A stretch of DNA of 25,184 nucleotides from an uncultured Clostridia bacterium. GTDB lineage: Bacteria; Bacillota; Clostridia; UBA1381. The first letter of the stretch is position 1. The number at the start of each line of letters is the position of its first letter. Positions 15,263 through 21,880 of this stretch are shown here, piece by piece. The DNA is taken from NCBI GenBank assembly GCA_934486735.1, contig CAKSQL010000035.1, positions 1 through 25,184 on the forward strand, in the 5' to 3' direction. Below the pieces are notes generated by a model. It was given only the letters and a program-made list of their open reading frames with translations. It ran no database searches and was not told the DNA's origin. The position numbers and the translations under genes were made by a program.

Positions 15263-16996
15263 ATGGCACTCGATACAACGGTTGTGAATGCGCTCTGCCG
15301 CGAGCTTTCCGAAAAGCTCACCGACGGCAGGATAGATAAGATACATCAGCCGGAGCGCGATGAAATATTAATCGGAATACGCACGTATACTGAAAATTAC
15401 AAGCTTGTCCTTTCGGCAAGCCCGGCTTATCCGCGGATACATTTCTCGTCCGCACAAAAGGAAAATCCGATGACTCCGCCGATGTTCTGCATGCTTTTGA
15501 GAAAGCATCTGTCCTCGGGAAAAATAGTTCGGATATCGCAGACTGACTACGAAAGAATCATATGCTTTGATATTGAGTCATACAATGAGCTTGGCGACTT
15601 GACGACAAAGCATCTGATAGCGGAGCTTATGGGTCGAAATTCGAATATAATTCTGACCGATGACAATATGAAGATAATCGATTCGGCAAGACATGTCGAT
15701 TTTACGCAAAGCTCGGTGCGGCAGATTCTGCCGGGGAATATGTACTCTCCTCCGCCGCCCCAGGACAAGACTCCGATTTTGTCCGATGAGATTTGCAGTG
15801 TAAAATTGGATTTTTCAAGACAGGGCATAACCCCGGAAAAGGTGATTATGGAAAAGGTTTCGGGAATAGGTCCGCTGACGGCGCGCGAGATTGTTTACAG
15901 GGCGATAGGCACATGCGGCGCGGTCTGCGGCGAGCTTTCGGACAGGCAGAAGGAGGATATAGAAAAATCGCTCCGAAGCGGATTTTATAAAGAAATTTCG
16001 CCATGCATGCTGACCGACGAAAGCGGAAAGACAGTTGATTTTTCGGCATTTGAGATAAGGCAATACGGCAGAAGTATGAAAATCACTTCATATGACTCGG
16101 TGAGCGGACTTTTGGACGCGTTTTATAAAAAGCGCGACGGCGACGAGAGGATGAAACAAAAGAGCGCCGGACTGAAAAAAATTCTGCACACGCATGAGGA
16201 ACGCCTGGCAAAAAAGCTGATTATTCAGCAAAAGACCCTGGCGGACGCGGCAAAAAAAGAGGAGTATAAAATCAAAGGCGACCTTTTGACGGCGAATATA
16301 TACAGGATAGAGACGGGGGTGAAAAGCGTGCGCCTGGAGAATTATTACGAGGCGGATTGCCCCGAAATTGAAGTCGTATTGAAACCGGAGCTTTCGCCGT
16401 CGCAAAATGCGCAGAGATATTATAAGCTTTACAATAAGGCGAAGAATGCGGAAATTGAAGTGGCGCAGCAGATGAAATCTGCAAATGAGGATTTGGAATA
16501 TATAAAAAGCACCATGGCGCTGGTGGACAATTGCACATGTGAGAGCGATTTGAACGCAATACGCGCAGAACTGGCGGGGCAGGGCTTTATAAAGCGCGTT
16601 CAGACGAAAAAGAAGCAGAAAAAGGAGAGCGTGCCGAAACCGATGCACTTTGTGAGCGCGGACGGTTTTGACATTTATGTGGGCAAGAACAATACTCAAA
16701 ACGATTATCTGACTCTTAAATTTGCCAATCAGCAGGATTTGTGGTTTCACACAAAGCAGATTCATGGATCGCATACTGTGATTAAGCTCGGGACGGACAA
16801 GAATGTTCCGGACTCGACAATACTTGAGGCAGCGGAGATTGCGGCATATTATTCGCAGGCACGCGAGTCGTCGAATGTGCCGGTGGACTACACTGTGATA
16901 AAAAATGTAAAAAAGCCGAACGGAGCAAAGCCGGGAATGGTAATTTACGATTCGTACAACACGTTATATGTTCACCCAAAAAATCCGGAAAAATAA
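15263..16996 (+). CDS. rqcH: RqcH, Rqc2-type ribosome quality-control factor (NFACT family)
   Basis: A 577-aa NFACT-family protein. In Bacillus subtilis RqcH binds obstructed 50S-nascent-chain complexes and recruits tRNA-Ala to add C-terminal alanine tails that mark the peptide for degradation. The N-terminal NFACT-N domain starts ALDTTVVNALCRELSEKL and contains the AELMGRNSNIIL region around the conserved functional residues. A long helical coiled-coil spans about 290-440. The C-terminal NFACT-R domain has DIYVGKNNTQNDYLTLK, LWFHTKQIHGSHTVI and YDSYNTLYVHP. Older annotations call such proteins fibronectin-binding (FbpA). It appears monocistronic, with its own promoter, and the next gene has a separate one. 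Confidence 0.94.
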   Translation: MALDTTVVNALCRELSEKLTDGRIDKIHQPERDEILIGIRTYTENYKLVLSASPAYPRIHFSSAQKENPMTPPMFCMLLRKHLSSGKIVRISQTDYERIICFDIESYNELGDLTTKHLIAELMGRNSNIILTDDNMKIIDSARHVDFTQSSVRQILPGNMYSPPPPQDKTPILSDEICSVKLDFSRQGITPEKVIMEKVSGIGPLTAREIVYRAIGTCGAVCGELSDRQKEDIEKSLRSGFYKEISPCMLTDESGKTVDFSAFEIRQYGRSMKITSYDSVSGLLDAFYKKRDGDERMKQKSAGLKKILHTHEERLAKKLIIQQKTLADAAKKEEYKIKGDLLTANIYRIETGVKSVRLENYYEADCPEIEVVLKPELSPSQNAQRYYKLYNKAKNAEIEVAQQMKSANEDLEYIKSTMALVDNCTCESDLNAIRAELAGQGFIKRVQTKKKQKKESVPKPMHFVSADGFDIYVGKNNTQNDYLTLKFANQQDLWFHTKQIHGSHTVIKLGTDKNVPDSTILEAAEIAAYYSQARESSNVPVDYTVIKNVKKPNGAKPGMVIYDSYNTLYVHPKNPEK

Positions 16997-17035
16997 GCTG
17001 TTTACAAGAATTTTTGCAAGTTTGGGAAAAATCGA

Positions 17036-17064
17036 TTGACATAATTCTTTCAAGGGTGTATAAT
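17036..17064 (+). promoter_or_regulatory. Consensus promoter for the CuAO-N-like protein gene
   Basis: TTGACA at 17036-17041, a 17-base spacer and TATAAT at 17059-17064: full sigma-A consensus. AAAGGAA at 17083-17089 follows. Confidence 0.9.
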
Positions 17065-17098
17065 ATAATTTGATATTTTGTGAAAGGAAGTTTTGCAT

Positions 17099-17527
17099 AT
17101 GAAACAAAAGCTGTTTGCTTTGGCTGTCGCTGCTGCGGTCGGTCTGGGGGCATCGGCATATGCCACGGCGGATGTAAAAATAAATGTCGGCGGAGAAGAG
17201 CTTGTCTGCGAGCCGGGAGCGGTTATCAGAAACGACAGGGTTCTTGTTCCCATGCGCGCTATTTTTGAAAAGCTCGGCGCACAGGTTTACTGGGATGAGG
17301 AGACCGAGGTGATAAGCGTGATTAAAGATGATTTTATCATGCTTTTGCAAAAGGACAATCCAAAGATGTTTATACACAGCGGCAATGAGGAAAAGGAAGT
17401 CGAGCTTTCGGCACCTCCGATAATTGTCGATGACCGCGCAATGGTTCCGATACGCGCCGTTTCGGAGGCGTTCGGCATAGAAGTGGGGTGGAATGACGCT
17501 CTGCGCGAGGTTGATATTAATATATAG
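17099..17527 (+). CDS. Small secreted protein with copper-amine-oxidase N-like domain
   Basis: A 142-aa protein. Residues 1-24 are a signal peptide (MKQKLFALAVAAAVGLGASAYA) with a plausible cleavage after AYA. The rest is one domain of the copper amine oxidase N-terminal-like family (PF07833 type): INVGGEELVCEPGAVIRNDRVLVPMRAIFEKLGAQVYWD, then a second related half IIVDDRAMVPIRAVSEAFGIEVGWND. In Firmicutes this domain is common on extracellular proteins and its function is not settled; it does not imply amine oxidase activity. ATG 17099 is chosen over TTG 17093 on Shine-Dalgarno spacing. The promoter is full consensus, so expression may be high. It stands alone in its transcription unit. Confidence 0.85.
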   Translation: MKQKLFALAVAAAVGLGASAYATADVKINVGGEELVCEPGAVIRNDRVLVPMRAIFEKLGAQVYWDEETEVISVIKDDFIMLLQKDNPKMFIHSGNEEKEVELSAPPIIVDDRAMVPIRAVSEAFGIEVGWNDALREVDINI

Positions 17528-17539
17528 GAAATAAAATGC

Positions 17540-17600
17540 ACAAATGGTATGGCGGCAGTCCTTGCCATACGGATAAGAGAAAATCACCATTTGTACTGAA
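17540..17600 (+). repeat. Truncated unit and nested hairpin at the head of the tandem repeat
   Basis: From about 17557 the bases match the last third of the 165-bp unit, including GGATAAGAG, AAAATCACCATTTGT and the run into ATATGGCAACGG, so a partial copy precedes the two full ones. The stretch also folds on itself: ACAAATGGT with ACCATTTGT outside, and GTATGGC with GCCATAC inside. The structure begins about 12 bases past the preceding stop codon and could act as a weak terminator. Confidence 0.65.
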
Positions 17601-17955
17601 ATATGGCAACGGAACGGAGAAATAGTGTGAAAGTTCCTTTCACACTATTAGGATTAAATTGCCCGTGCGAAAATTTCCTCACTGCGCTCGGAAACGCACA
17701 TGGGCGTAAAAATCTCTTATCGTTCTTTGCTGCATGGATAAGAGAAAATCACTATTTGTGCCGGCATATGGCAACGGAACGGAGAAATAGTGTGAAGGTT
17801 CCTTTCACACTATTAGGATTAAATTGCCCGTGCGAAAATTTCCTCACTGCGCTCGGAAACGCACATGGGCGTAAAAATCTCTTATCGTTCCTTGCCGCAT
17901 GGATAAGAGAAAATCACTATTTGTGCCGGCATATGGCAACGGAACGGAGATTTTT
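17601..17955 (+). repeat. Two full tandem 165-bp three-hairpin units plus ribosome-binding-site end (pdxK copy)
   Basis: ATATGGCAACGGAACGGAG starts at 17601, 17766 and 17931, an exact 165-base period. The third occurrence is the pdxK ribosome binding site. Each unit holds hairpin 1 (17621-17649; 17786-17814), hairpin 2 (17661-17705; 17826-17870) and hairpin 3 (17714-17744; 17879-17909). Hairpin 1 has a 13-bp stem around TTC; in the second unit one A-T pair becomes G-T, still pairable. Hairpins 2 and 3 match those of the accA copy (5351-5435), while the outer part of hairpin 1 differs in sequence but still pairs. The unit is a multiple of three and has an open frame, giving a 55-aa repeated peptide that I regard as accidental. 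Confidence 0.9.
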
Positions 17956-18840
17956 ATGAGACAAAGCAGAGTAGTTACAATTCAAGACATTTCATGTTTC
18001 GGCAAATGCTCGCTGACCGTTGCGCTGCCGATAATATCCGCAATGGGAGTGGAGACCGCGATTATCCCGACGGCGGTTCTTTCAACCCACACCGGAGGAT
18101 TTGAAAATTTTACATTTCATGACCTGACCGTGGATATTCCAAAGATAGCGGAGCATTGGCGTTTGCTGGATTTGAACTTTGATGTGATATACACCGGGTA
18201 TCTCGGATCGTTTGAGCAGCTTGAATACATAAGCGATTTTATAGACAGCTTCAAAACGAAGAATAATATTGTAATGATAGATCCGGTAATGGGCGACAAT
18301 GGTACGCTTTATACCGGATTTACAAAAAAATTTGCACTCAGCATGGCACAGCTTTGCAAAAAGGCGGACGTTATTGTTCCGAATCTGACCGAGGCGGCAT
18401 ATATGCTCGATGAGCCGTATGCGCCCGATGGTTATGATGAGGAATATATACGCGGTTTGTTAAAACGGCTGTGCAAAACCGGTGCAAAAAGCGTCATACT
18501 TACCGGAGTGAGCTATTCGCACGATAAAATAGGTGCGGTTGCATATTCGGCGCAGAGCGGAGAGTATTGCGAATATTTCACCGAGCGTATCGGCGAAAGC
18601 TTTCATGGAACGGGAGATATATTTGCAAGCGTATGTGCCGGAGCACTGGCGAGAGGCGTCTCAATGAAAGAATCAATAAAACTTGCGGCGGATTATGTTC
18701 TGGCTTGCATAAGAGCGACCGCAGGGCATGAAAAGGAACATTGGTACGGGGTAAGATTTGAAGATTGTATACCCCAACTTACAAAAAAATTGGACAGACT
18801 GATTGATTTGGGAGGCAATAACGGTGGAAAACGACGTTGA
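17956..18840 (+). CDS. Pyridoxal/pyridoxamine kinase-like protein (PdxK/PdxY family)
   Basis: A 294-aa ribokinase-superfamily protein of the pyridoxal-kinase branch, which phosphorylates B6 vitamers to PLP/PMP as salvage. It opens with VVTIQDISCFGKCSLTVALPI, the PdxK/PdxY N-terminus, followed by PTAVLSTHTGGF, GYLGS, MIDPVMGDNG, DVIVPNLTEA and the anion-hole/catalytic motif FHGTGDIFAS near residues 214-223. ATG 17956 has GGAACGGAG six bases upstream; the frame continues upstream only through repeat DNA. Its end overlaps the following regulator gene by 17 bases. Substrate choice (pyridoxal, pyridoxine or hydroxymethylpyrimidine) cannot be fixed, so no exact symbol is given. Confidence 0.87.
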   Translation: MRQSRVVTIQDISCFGKCSLTVALPIISAMGVETAIIPTAVLSTHTGGFENFTFHDLTVDIPKIAEHWRLLDLNFDVIYTGYLGSFEQLEYISDFIDSFKTKNNIVMIDPVMGDNGTLYTGFTKKFALSMAQLCKKADVIVPNLTEAAYMLDEPYAPDGYDEEYIRGLLKRLCKTGAKSVILTGVSYSHDKIGAVAYSAQSGEYCEYFTERIGESFHGTGDIFASVCAGALARGVSMKESIKLAADYVLACIRATAGHEKEHWYGVRFEDCIPQLTKKLDRLIDLGGNNGGKRR

Positions 18841-19144
18841 AAGGTTTGAAGTTTTTGAAAAAATAAGTGTAAAGCGAAATCTTGACATTATGAAAAAAAG
18901 AATGGCAGAACTGCGCAGGGAGAAAAATATGACGCAGCTGCAGATGTCATATCAGATGGATGTCAGCCGAAGCAGCATCGCATCGTGGGAGAACGGGAAC
19001 AGGATTCCGGACGCAAACCGGATTAATGACATGGCACATTTTTATGATGTGACCCCGGATTATCTTTTGGGCTTTGTTGACGAAAAGCTCGGAAAGGTTG
19101 AAAGAAAAATAAAGCTGGATGAGAAAAAGCTTGCCGAAAAATAA
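18824..19144 (+). CDS. XRE-family helix-turn-helix regulator
   Basis: A 106-aa DNA-binding protein. The Xre/Cro-type HTH spans about residues 28-83: MAELRREKNMTQLQMSYQMDVSRSSIASWENGNRIPDANRINDMA, then FYDVTPDYLLG, the usual end of the domain. A short charged helical tail follows. The start is taken as GTG 18824, because GGGAGG at 18810-18815 lies eight bases upstream inside the end of the kinase gene; an upstream TTG at 18803 would precede that site. The 17-base overlap implies co-expression with the kinase. Target genes are unknown. Confidence 0.85.
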   Translation: MENDVERFEVFEKISVKRNLDIMKKRMAELRREKNMTQLQMSYQMDVSRSSIASWENGNRIPDANRINDMAHFYDVTPDYLLGFVDEKLGKVERKIKLDEKKLAEK

Positions 19145-19210
19145 TATCGGCACTGTGCTGCTTAAAGACCGCTTGCTGCGATGTCGATTGAGAGTCGAGG
19201 GATGATTAAC

Positions 19211-19690
19211 ATGGATTATAGAAAAATAGAGGCTTCCGACGATAAAAGAATTGCCGAAATTATTCGTGCAAATTTGGAAAGACTTCATTTAAATATCCCC
19301 GGAACGGCATATTTTGACCCCGAACTGGAGCATTTGAGTTCATATTATAACAGCGATTCATCAAAGCGTGCTTATTTTGTCGCTCTTGATGAGACAGGGC
19401 AGGTGGCCGGCGGTGTCGGCATTGCTGAATTTGACGGAATAGAAAGCTGCGCCGAGCTTCAAAAGCTCTATTTGGATGACTCTGTTAAGGGAAAGGGGTT
19501 CGGAAAGGAACTGATGCGGATTGCCGAGGATTGGGCAAGGTCGGCAGGTTATCGGAATCTGTATCTCGAAACTCATACAAATCTGTCGGTGGCATTGGGA
19601 CTTTATAAAAAAATGGGTTTTTGTCAAATTGAAAAGCCTTGTTCCACGCCGCACAGTGCAATGGATTGTTTCTTTCTGAAAAAATTGTAA
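19211..19690 (+). CDS. GNAT-family N-acetyltransferase
   Basis: A 159-aa GCN5-related acetyltransferase, using acetyl-CoA to acetylate an unknown amine. Motif A is clear: LQKLYLDDSVKGKGFGKELM, with the Q/R-x-x-G-x-G pyrophosphate loop as GKGFGK, followed by AEDWARSAGYRNLYLET and the motif-B ending ALGLYKKMGF. ATG 19211 is preferred over ATG 19202, because the GAGGG at 19197-19201 touches the latter. The 66-base gap from the XRE gene has no clear promoter or terminator, so readthrough from the kinase/XRE genes is possible. Confidence 0.83.
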   Translation: MDYRKIEASDDKRIAEIIRANLERLHLNIPGTAYFDPELEHLSSYYNSDSSKRAYFVALDETGQVAGGVGIAEFDGIESCAELQKLYLDDSVKGKGFGKELMRIAEDWARSAGYRNLYLETHTNLSVALGLYKKMGFCQIEKPCSTPHSAMDCFFLKKL

Positions 19691-19813
19691 TGCGTCATAA
19701 CAAACAGCCGCTAAGCCGAAAGGCGGCAAGGAGATTGATCTATCTGAGCGCGGCGAGTGAAAGCGTTTCGGGGCTTTAACAATAAGCTTTGAAATTTTAT
19801 TCAGACAAACAAG

Positions 19814-19851
19814 AACGGATGCTCAAATGTGTATTTCAAGGGGCATCCGTT
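19814..19851. terminator. Possible terminator between the convergent acetyltransferase and rex genes
   Basis: A 9-bp stem, AACGGATGC (19814-19822) with GCATCCGTT (19843-19851), and a 20-base loop, followed by TT on the plus strand. It lies between two convergent genes. The T-tract is weak in both directions, so the call is tentative. The remainder of 19691-19892 shows no gene. Confidence 0.45.
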
Positions 19852-19892
19852 TTATCTGTGCAATTATTGTTTTGTTTTTTACTTTTCTTCGG

Positions 19893-20537
19893 TTAATTAT
19901 TTTCTGGTTTGGGACTTTGCTTTATCTTAAAAGAAAGCGTCATAAGACTGTCGGTCAGATGTACGTTTTCAATTGCTATCGGCTCGGAAATTTTAAGTTC
20001 GGCATAAGAAAAATTCCATATTCCCTTTATTCCGCAGCAAACCAGTCTGTCGGCTGTTTTTTGTGCCGCCGATTTCGGAACGGCGAGTATCGCAATGTCA
20101 ATTTTGTTGTCACGTACAAAATCTTCGAGCAATGAGTCGGAAAGAACTGCAACGCCGTTGATTGTAGTTCCTATTATTTTTTCATTGCAGTCGAATATTC
20201 CGCACAGCTTGAAGCCGCGCCGTTCAAATGCGCTGTGATTTGCAAGCGCGTGCCCCAGATTGCCGGCACCTATGATTATTGTCTTGTATCCGTCGTGCAG
20301 ACCTAAAATTTTCCCTATTTCACAGTATAAAAAATCAACACTGTAGCCGTAACCCTGCTGACCGAAGCCGCCGAAATAGTTAAAATCCTGGCGAATCTGC
20401 GAGGCGGTAACATTCATTTTTTCGCTGAGGGCGGCAGAGGATATTCGCTGTACATTCTGCTTGCGAAGCTCGCTCAGATATCTGTAATATCTCGGCAATC
20501 GCTTGATTACAATGCCGGGAACTTTTTTCTTGTCCAT
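19893..20537 (-). CDS. rex: Redox-sensing transcriptional repressor Rex
   Basis: A 214-aa NADH/NAD-responsive repressor. Rex binds DNA when NADH is low and leaves it when NADH rises, controlling fermentation and respiratory genes. The N-terminal winged helix (residues about 1-80) contains LPRYYRYLSELRK, SSAALSEKMNVTASQIRQDFNYFGGFGQQGYGY, a very typical Rex stretch. The Rossmann domain follows with GAGNLGHALANH near 91-102 and IFDCNEKIIG. The C-terminal swapped helix is present. It is monocistronic with a consensus promoter at 20570-20598, overlapped by a candidate Rex operator, which suggests autoregulation. Confidence 0.95.
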   Translation of the reverse strand: MDKKKVPGIVIKRLPRYYRYLSELRKQNVQRISSAALSEKMNVTASQIRQDFNYFGGFGQQGYGYSVDFLYCEIGKILGLHDGYKTIIIGAGNLGHALANHSAFERRGFKLCGIFDCNEKIIGTTINGVAVLSDSLLEDFVRDNKIDIAILAVPKSAAQKTADRLVCCGIKGIWNFSYAELKISEPIAIENVHLTDSLMTLSFKIKQSPKPENN

Positions 20538-20786
20538 TATCTATGCCCCTCTTTCGTATATAATATAAAATTATATCACATTGTTATAATTTTGTCAAGT
20601 GGCAGGAACGATAATTGTTCCTTTCCGAGCAGCGGCGGCAGAGTCATGATTTATATGCCGATGCATGGAAAAAAATTCACAGGTTTACAATAAAATGAAT
20701 ATTATGTAAAGACGGCAGCCGAAATCAGATTTCGGCTGAGACGTTGGAAAATATAAAGTGCCATCGGCACGGAAAGGAATAGTATT
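20538..20786. promoter_or_regulatory. rex-cotJA intergenic region with structured cotJA leader
   Basis: Apart from the rex promoter this region holds several inverted repeats: GGAAC/GTTCC near 20604-20620, TTTACA/TGTAAA near 20682-20708, a perfect 11-bp stem CAGCCGAAATC/GATTTCGGCTG near 20716-20738, and GTGCC/GGCAC near 20758-20770 directly before the GGAAAGGAA ribosome binding site of cotJA. A sporulation (sigma-E or sigma-K) promoter is expected for cotJ genes, but I could not identify -35/-10 elements with confidence. Confidence 0.5.
20570..20598 (-). promoter_or_regulatory. Consensus rex promoter with overlapping candidate Rex operator
   Basis: On the minus strand TTGACA (20598-20593), a 17-base spacer and TATAAT (20575-20570). 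On the plus strand, TTGTTATAATTTTGTCAA at 20581-20598 matches 11 of 14 defined positions of the Rex consensus TTGTTAA-N4-TTAACAA. It covers the -35 hexamer. The promoter call is strong; the operator call is tentative. Confidence 0.8.
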
Positions 20787-20969
20787 ATGGATAATAATGT
20801 GAACGAGTGCTTATTCGGATGCATAGGCTATGCGTATGTTCCCGTTCAGACCTTGAGCAAGGTCAGCACGCCGGAAAAAGCTCTTGAGGACGCCAGTCTG
20901 TTCCCCGAGCTTGTCATGACAATGAAGGAGTACGGAGAAGTGTGTACACAATGCGGAGGTGTTAAGTGA
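20787..20969 (+). CDS. cotJA: Spore coat-associated protein CotJA
   Basis: A 60-aa protein of the CotJA family, a small coat component made in the mother cell. The diagnostic part is IGYAYVPVQTLSKVSTPEKALEDASLFPEL, matching the AYVP-Q and AL-x-x-G/A-x-x-FPEL pattern of the family. The C-terminus has a short Cys pair (CTQC). GGAAAGGAA precedes the ATG. Its stop codon overlaps the cotJB start (TGATG). The cotJA-cotJB-cotJC order downstream confirms the call and marks the host as a spore former. Confidence 0.88.
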   Translation: MDNNVNECLFGCIGYAYVPVQTLSKVSTPEKALEDASLFPELVMTMKEYGEVCTQCGGVK

Positions 20970-21226
20970 TGGAAGATAAATCAAAGCTTTTGCAAAAGCT
21001 GCAATCGTACAATTTTGCGGCGTATGATATGCTTTTGTACCTTGACACCCACCCGGACGATAAGTCTGCTTTTGAAATTTTCAAAGATTTGGTATGCAAT
21101 GTGAAAAAAATTAAGGCAGACTATGAAAAGATATACGGTCCGCTTACGCCGTACTCGGCGGCGGCATTTGACAGCTTTGAATGGCTGAACTCGCCCTGGC
21201 CATGGGAAAAGGAGGCAAATAAGTAA
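20969..21226 (+). CDS. cotJB: Spore coat protein CotJB
   Basis: An 85-aa CotJB-family coat protein. Family landmarks are YNFAAYDMLLYLDTHPDD near residues 14-31, then YEKIYGPLTPYSAAAFDSFEWLNSPWPWE at the C-terminus. ATG 20969 shares its A with the cotJA stop and has GGAGG at 20955-20959. The stop overlaps the cotJC start (TAATG), giving a tightly coupled three-gene operon. Confidence 0.9.
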   Translation: MEDKSKLLQKLQSYNFAAYDMLLYLDTHPDDKSAFEIFKDLVCNVKKIKADYEKIYGPLTPYSAAAFDSFEWLNSPWPWEKEANK

Positions 21227-21372
21227 TGTTTAAATATGAAAAATTTCTTCAAAGACCGATTAAAATTTCAAAACCAAACCCCCGTCTTGCCAATATTGTA
21301 ATCACTCAGTACGGCGGTGCGTACTGCAAATGTTTGAGTAGCCTAGCTAATGCCGCCAAAACACGCATTTAA
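21226..21372 (+). pseudogene. cotJC: cotJC 5' fragment, interrupted by a mobile element
   Basis: CotJC is a manganese-catalase-family spore coat protein of roughly 190-230 aa. Only the first 31 codons are here: MFKYEKFLQRPIKIS, KPNPRLANIVITQYGG, matching the CotJC N-terminus (Y-E-K, P-N-P-L-A, ITQYGG). Homologues continue with P-D/N-G-E-L-x-A; here the frame passes at 21316-21318 into unrelated codons (AYCKCLSSLANAAKTRI) and stops at 21370-21372. None of the di-manganese ligand residues are present. The ribosome binding site AAAAGGAGG and the coupling to cotJB are intact. The break is at a dyad with a GG centre and next to a serine-recombinase remnant, so insertion, not random decay, is the likely cause. 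The 3' part should lie beyond the window. Confidence 0.85.
21307..21326. other. Candidate attachment-site junction (attL) of the inserted element
   Basis: CAGTACG (21307-21313) and CGTACTG (21320-21326) form a perfect 7-bp inverted repeat around GCGGTG, with GG exactly at the centre (21316-21317). cotJC homology ends at this point. Large serine recombinases cut at a central dinucleotide flanked by imperfect inverted arms, so this fits a hybrid site. The other junction is not in the window. Confidence 0.6.
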
Positions 21373-21880
21373 GCCGTTTTCCGCCATCTCCGCCTTTTAT
21401 AATTTCTTTAAAAATTGTCCTTGCCATATTGTTCTTTTCCATATTACTTACATCTGCGTCCTTCAAAACCTCGGTCAATCTGCGAAGCTCTTTTTTATCG
21501 ACTTTAACCTCTTCTTTTGGTTCTTCCTCCTGAGCTTGTTCAAGCATTTCCTTCAGCTTATTAATTTCATCTGTGATAGCTTTTTTCTTTGCTTTGTACT
21601 CTTCAAGAGTATCTACACCATCTTCATAAGCAAGCTTTACTCGTTCTAAACGGATTTCAAGTCTTTGAATTTGTGCAGATATTATCCTGTTATCATCGTT
21701 GATATTTACTTCCCGGGCAGAATTAGGCTCAGCAAAATCCAGTTCAACATTTGGTAGTTCTATTTCGGATAAAATGTTAAGAATGATATTGGCTATTTTT
21801 TCTGCTTTTATATATCCAACGCCATCGCATTTTCCTCTGCTTCGCTCTGAACAACCGAAGTATCCGCCCTGATAAGACAA
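21347..21880 (-). pseudogene. Large serine recombinase, C-terminal remnant
   Basis: About 170 residues resemble the C-terminal part of large serine recombinases. They show the end of the zinc ribbon (CSERSRGKCDG), GYIKAEKIANIILNIL, then a long coiled coil (QIQRLEIRLERVKLAYEDGVDTLEEYKAKKKAITDEINKLKEML) and the usual tail ending KEIIKGGDGGKRLKCVFWRH. The N-terminal catalytic resolvase domain with the nucleophile Ser is absent; upstream in this frame there is only unrelated sequence back to a TGA near 21920. Homology seems to begin around 21853. The stop lies 21 bases from the attachment-like dyad, the normal place for such a gene at an element's end. The protein cannot be active alone. Confidence 0.8.

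Noticed and set aside
17560..17960. CRISPR array
   Set aside because: The repeat period is 165 with nearly identical whole units and no short repeats separated by unique spacers; no cas genes are present.
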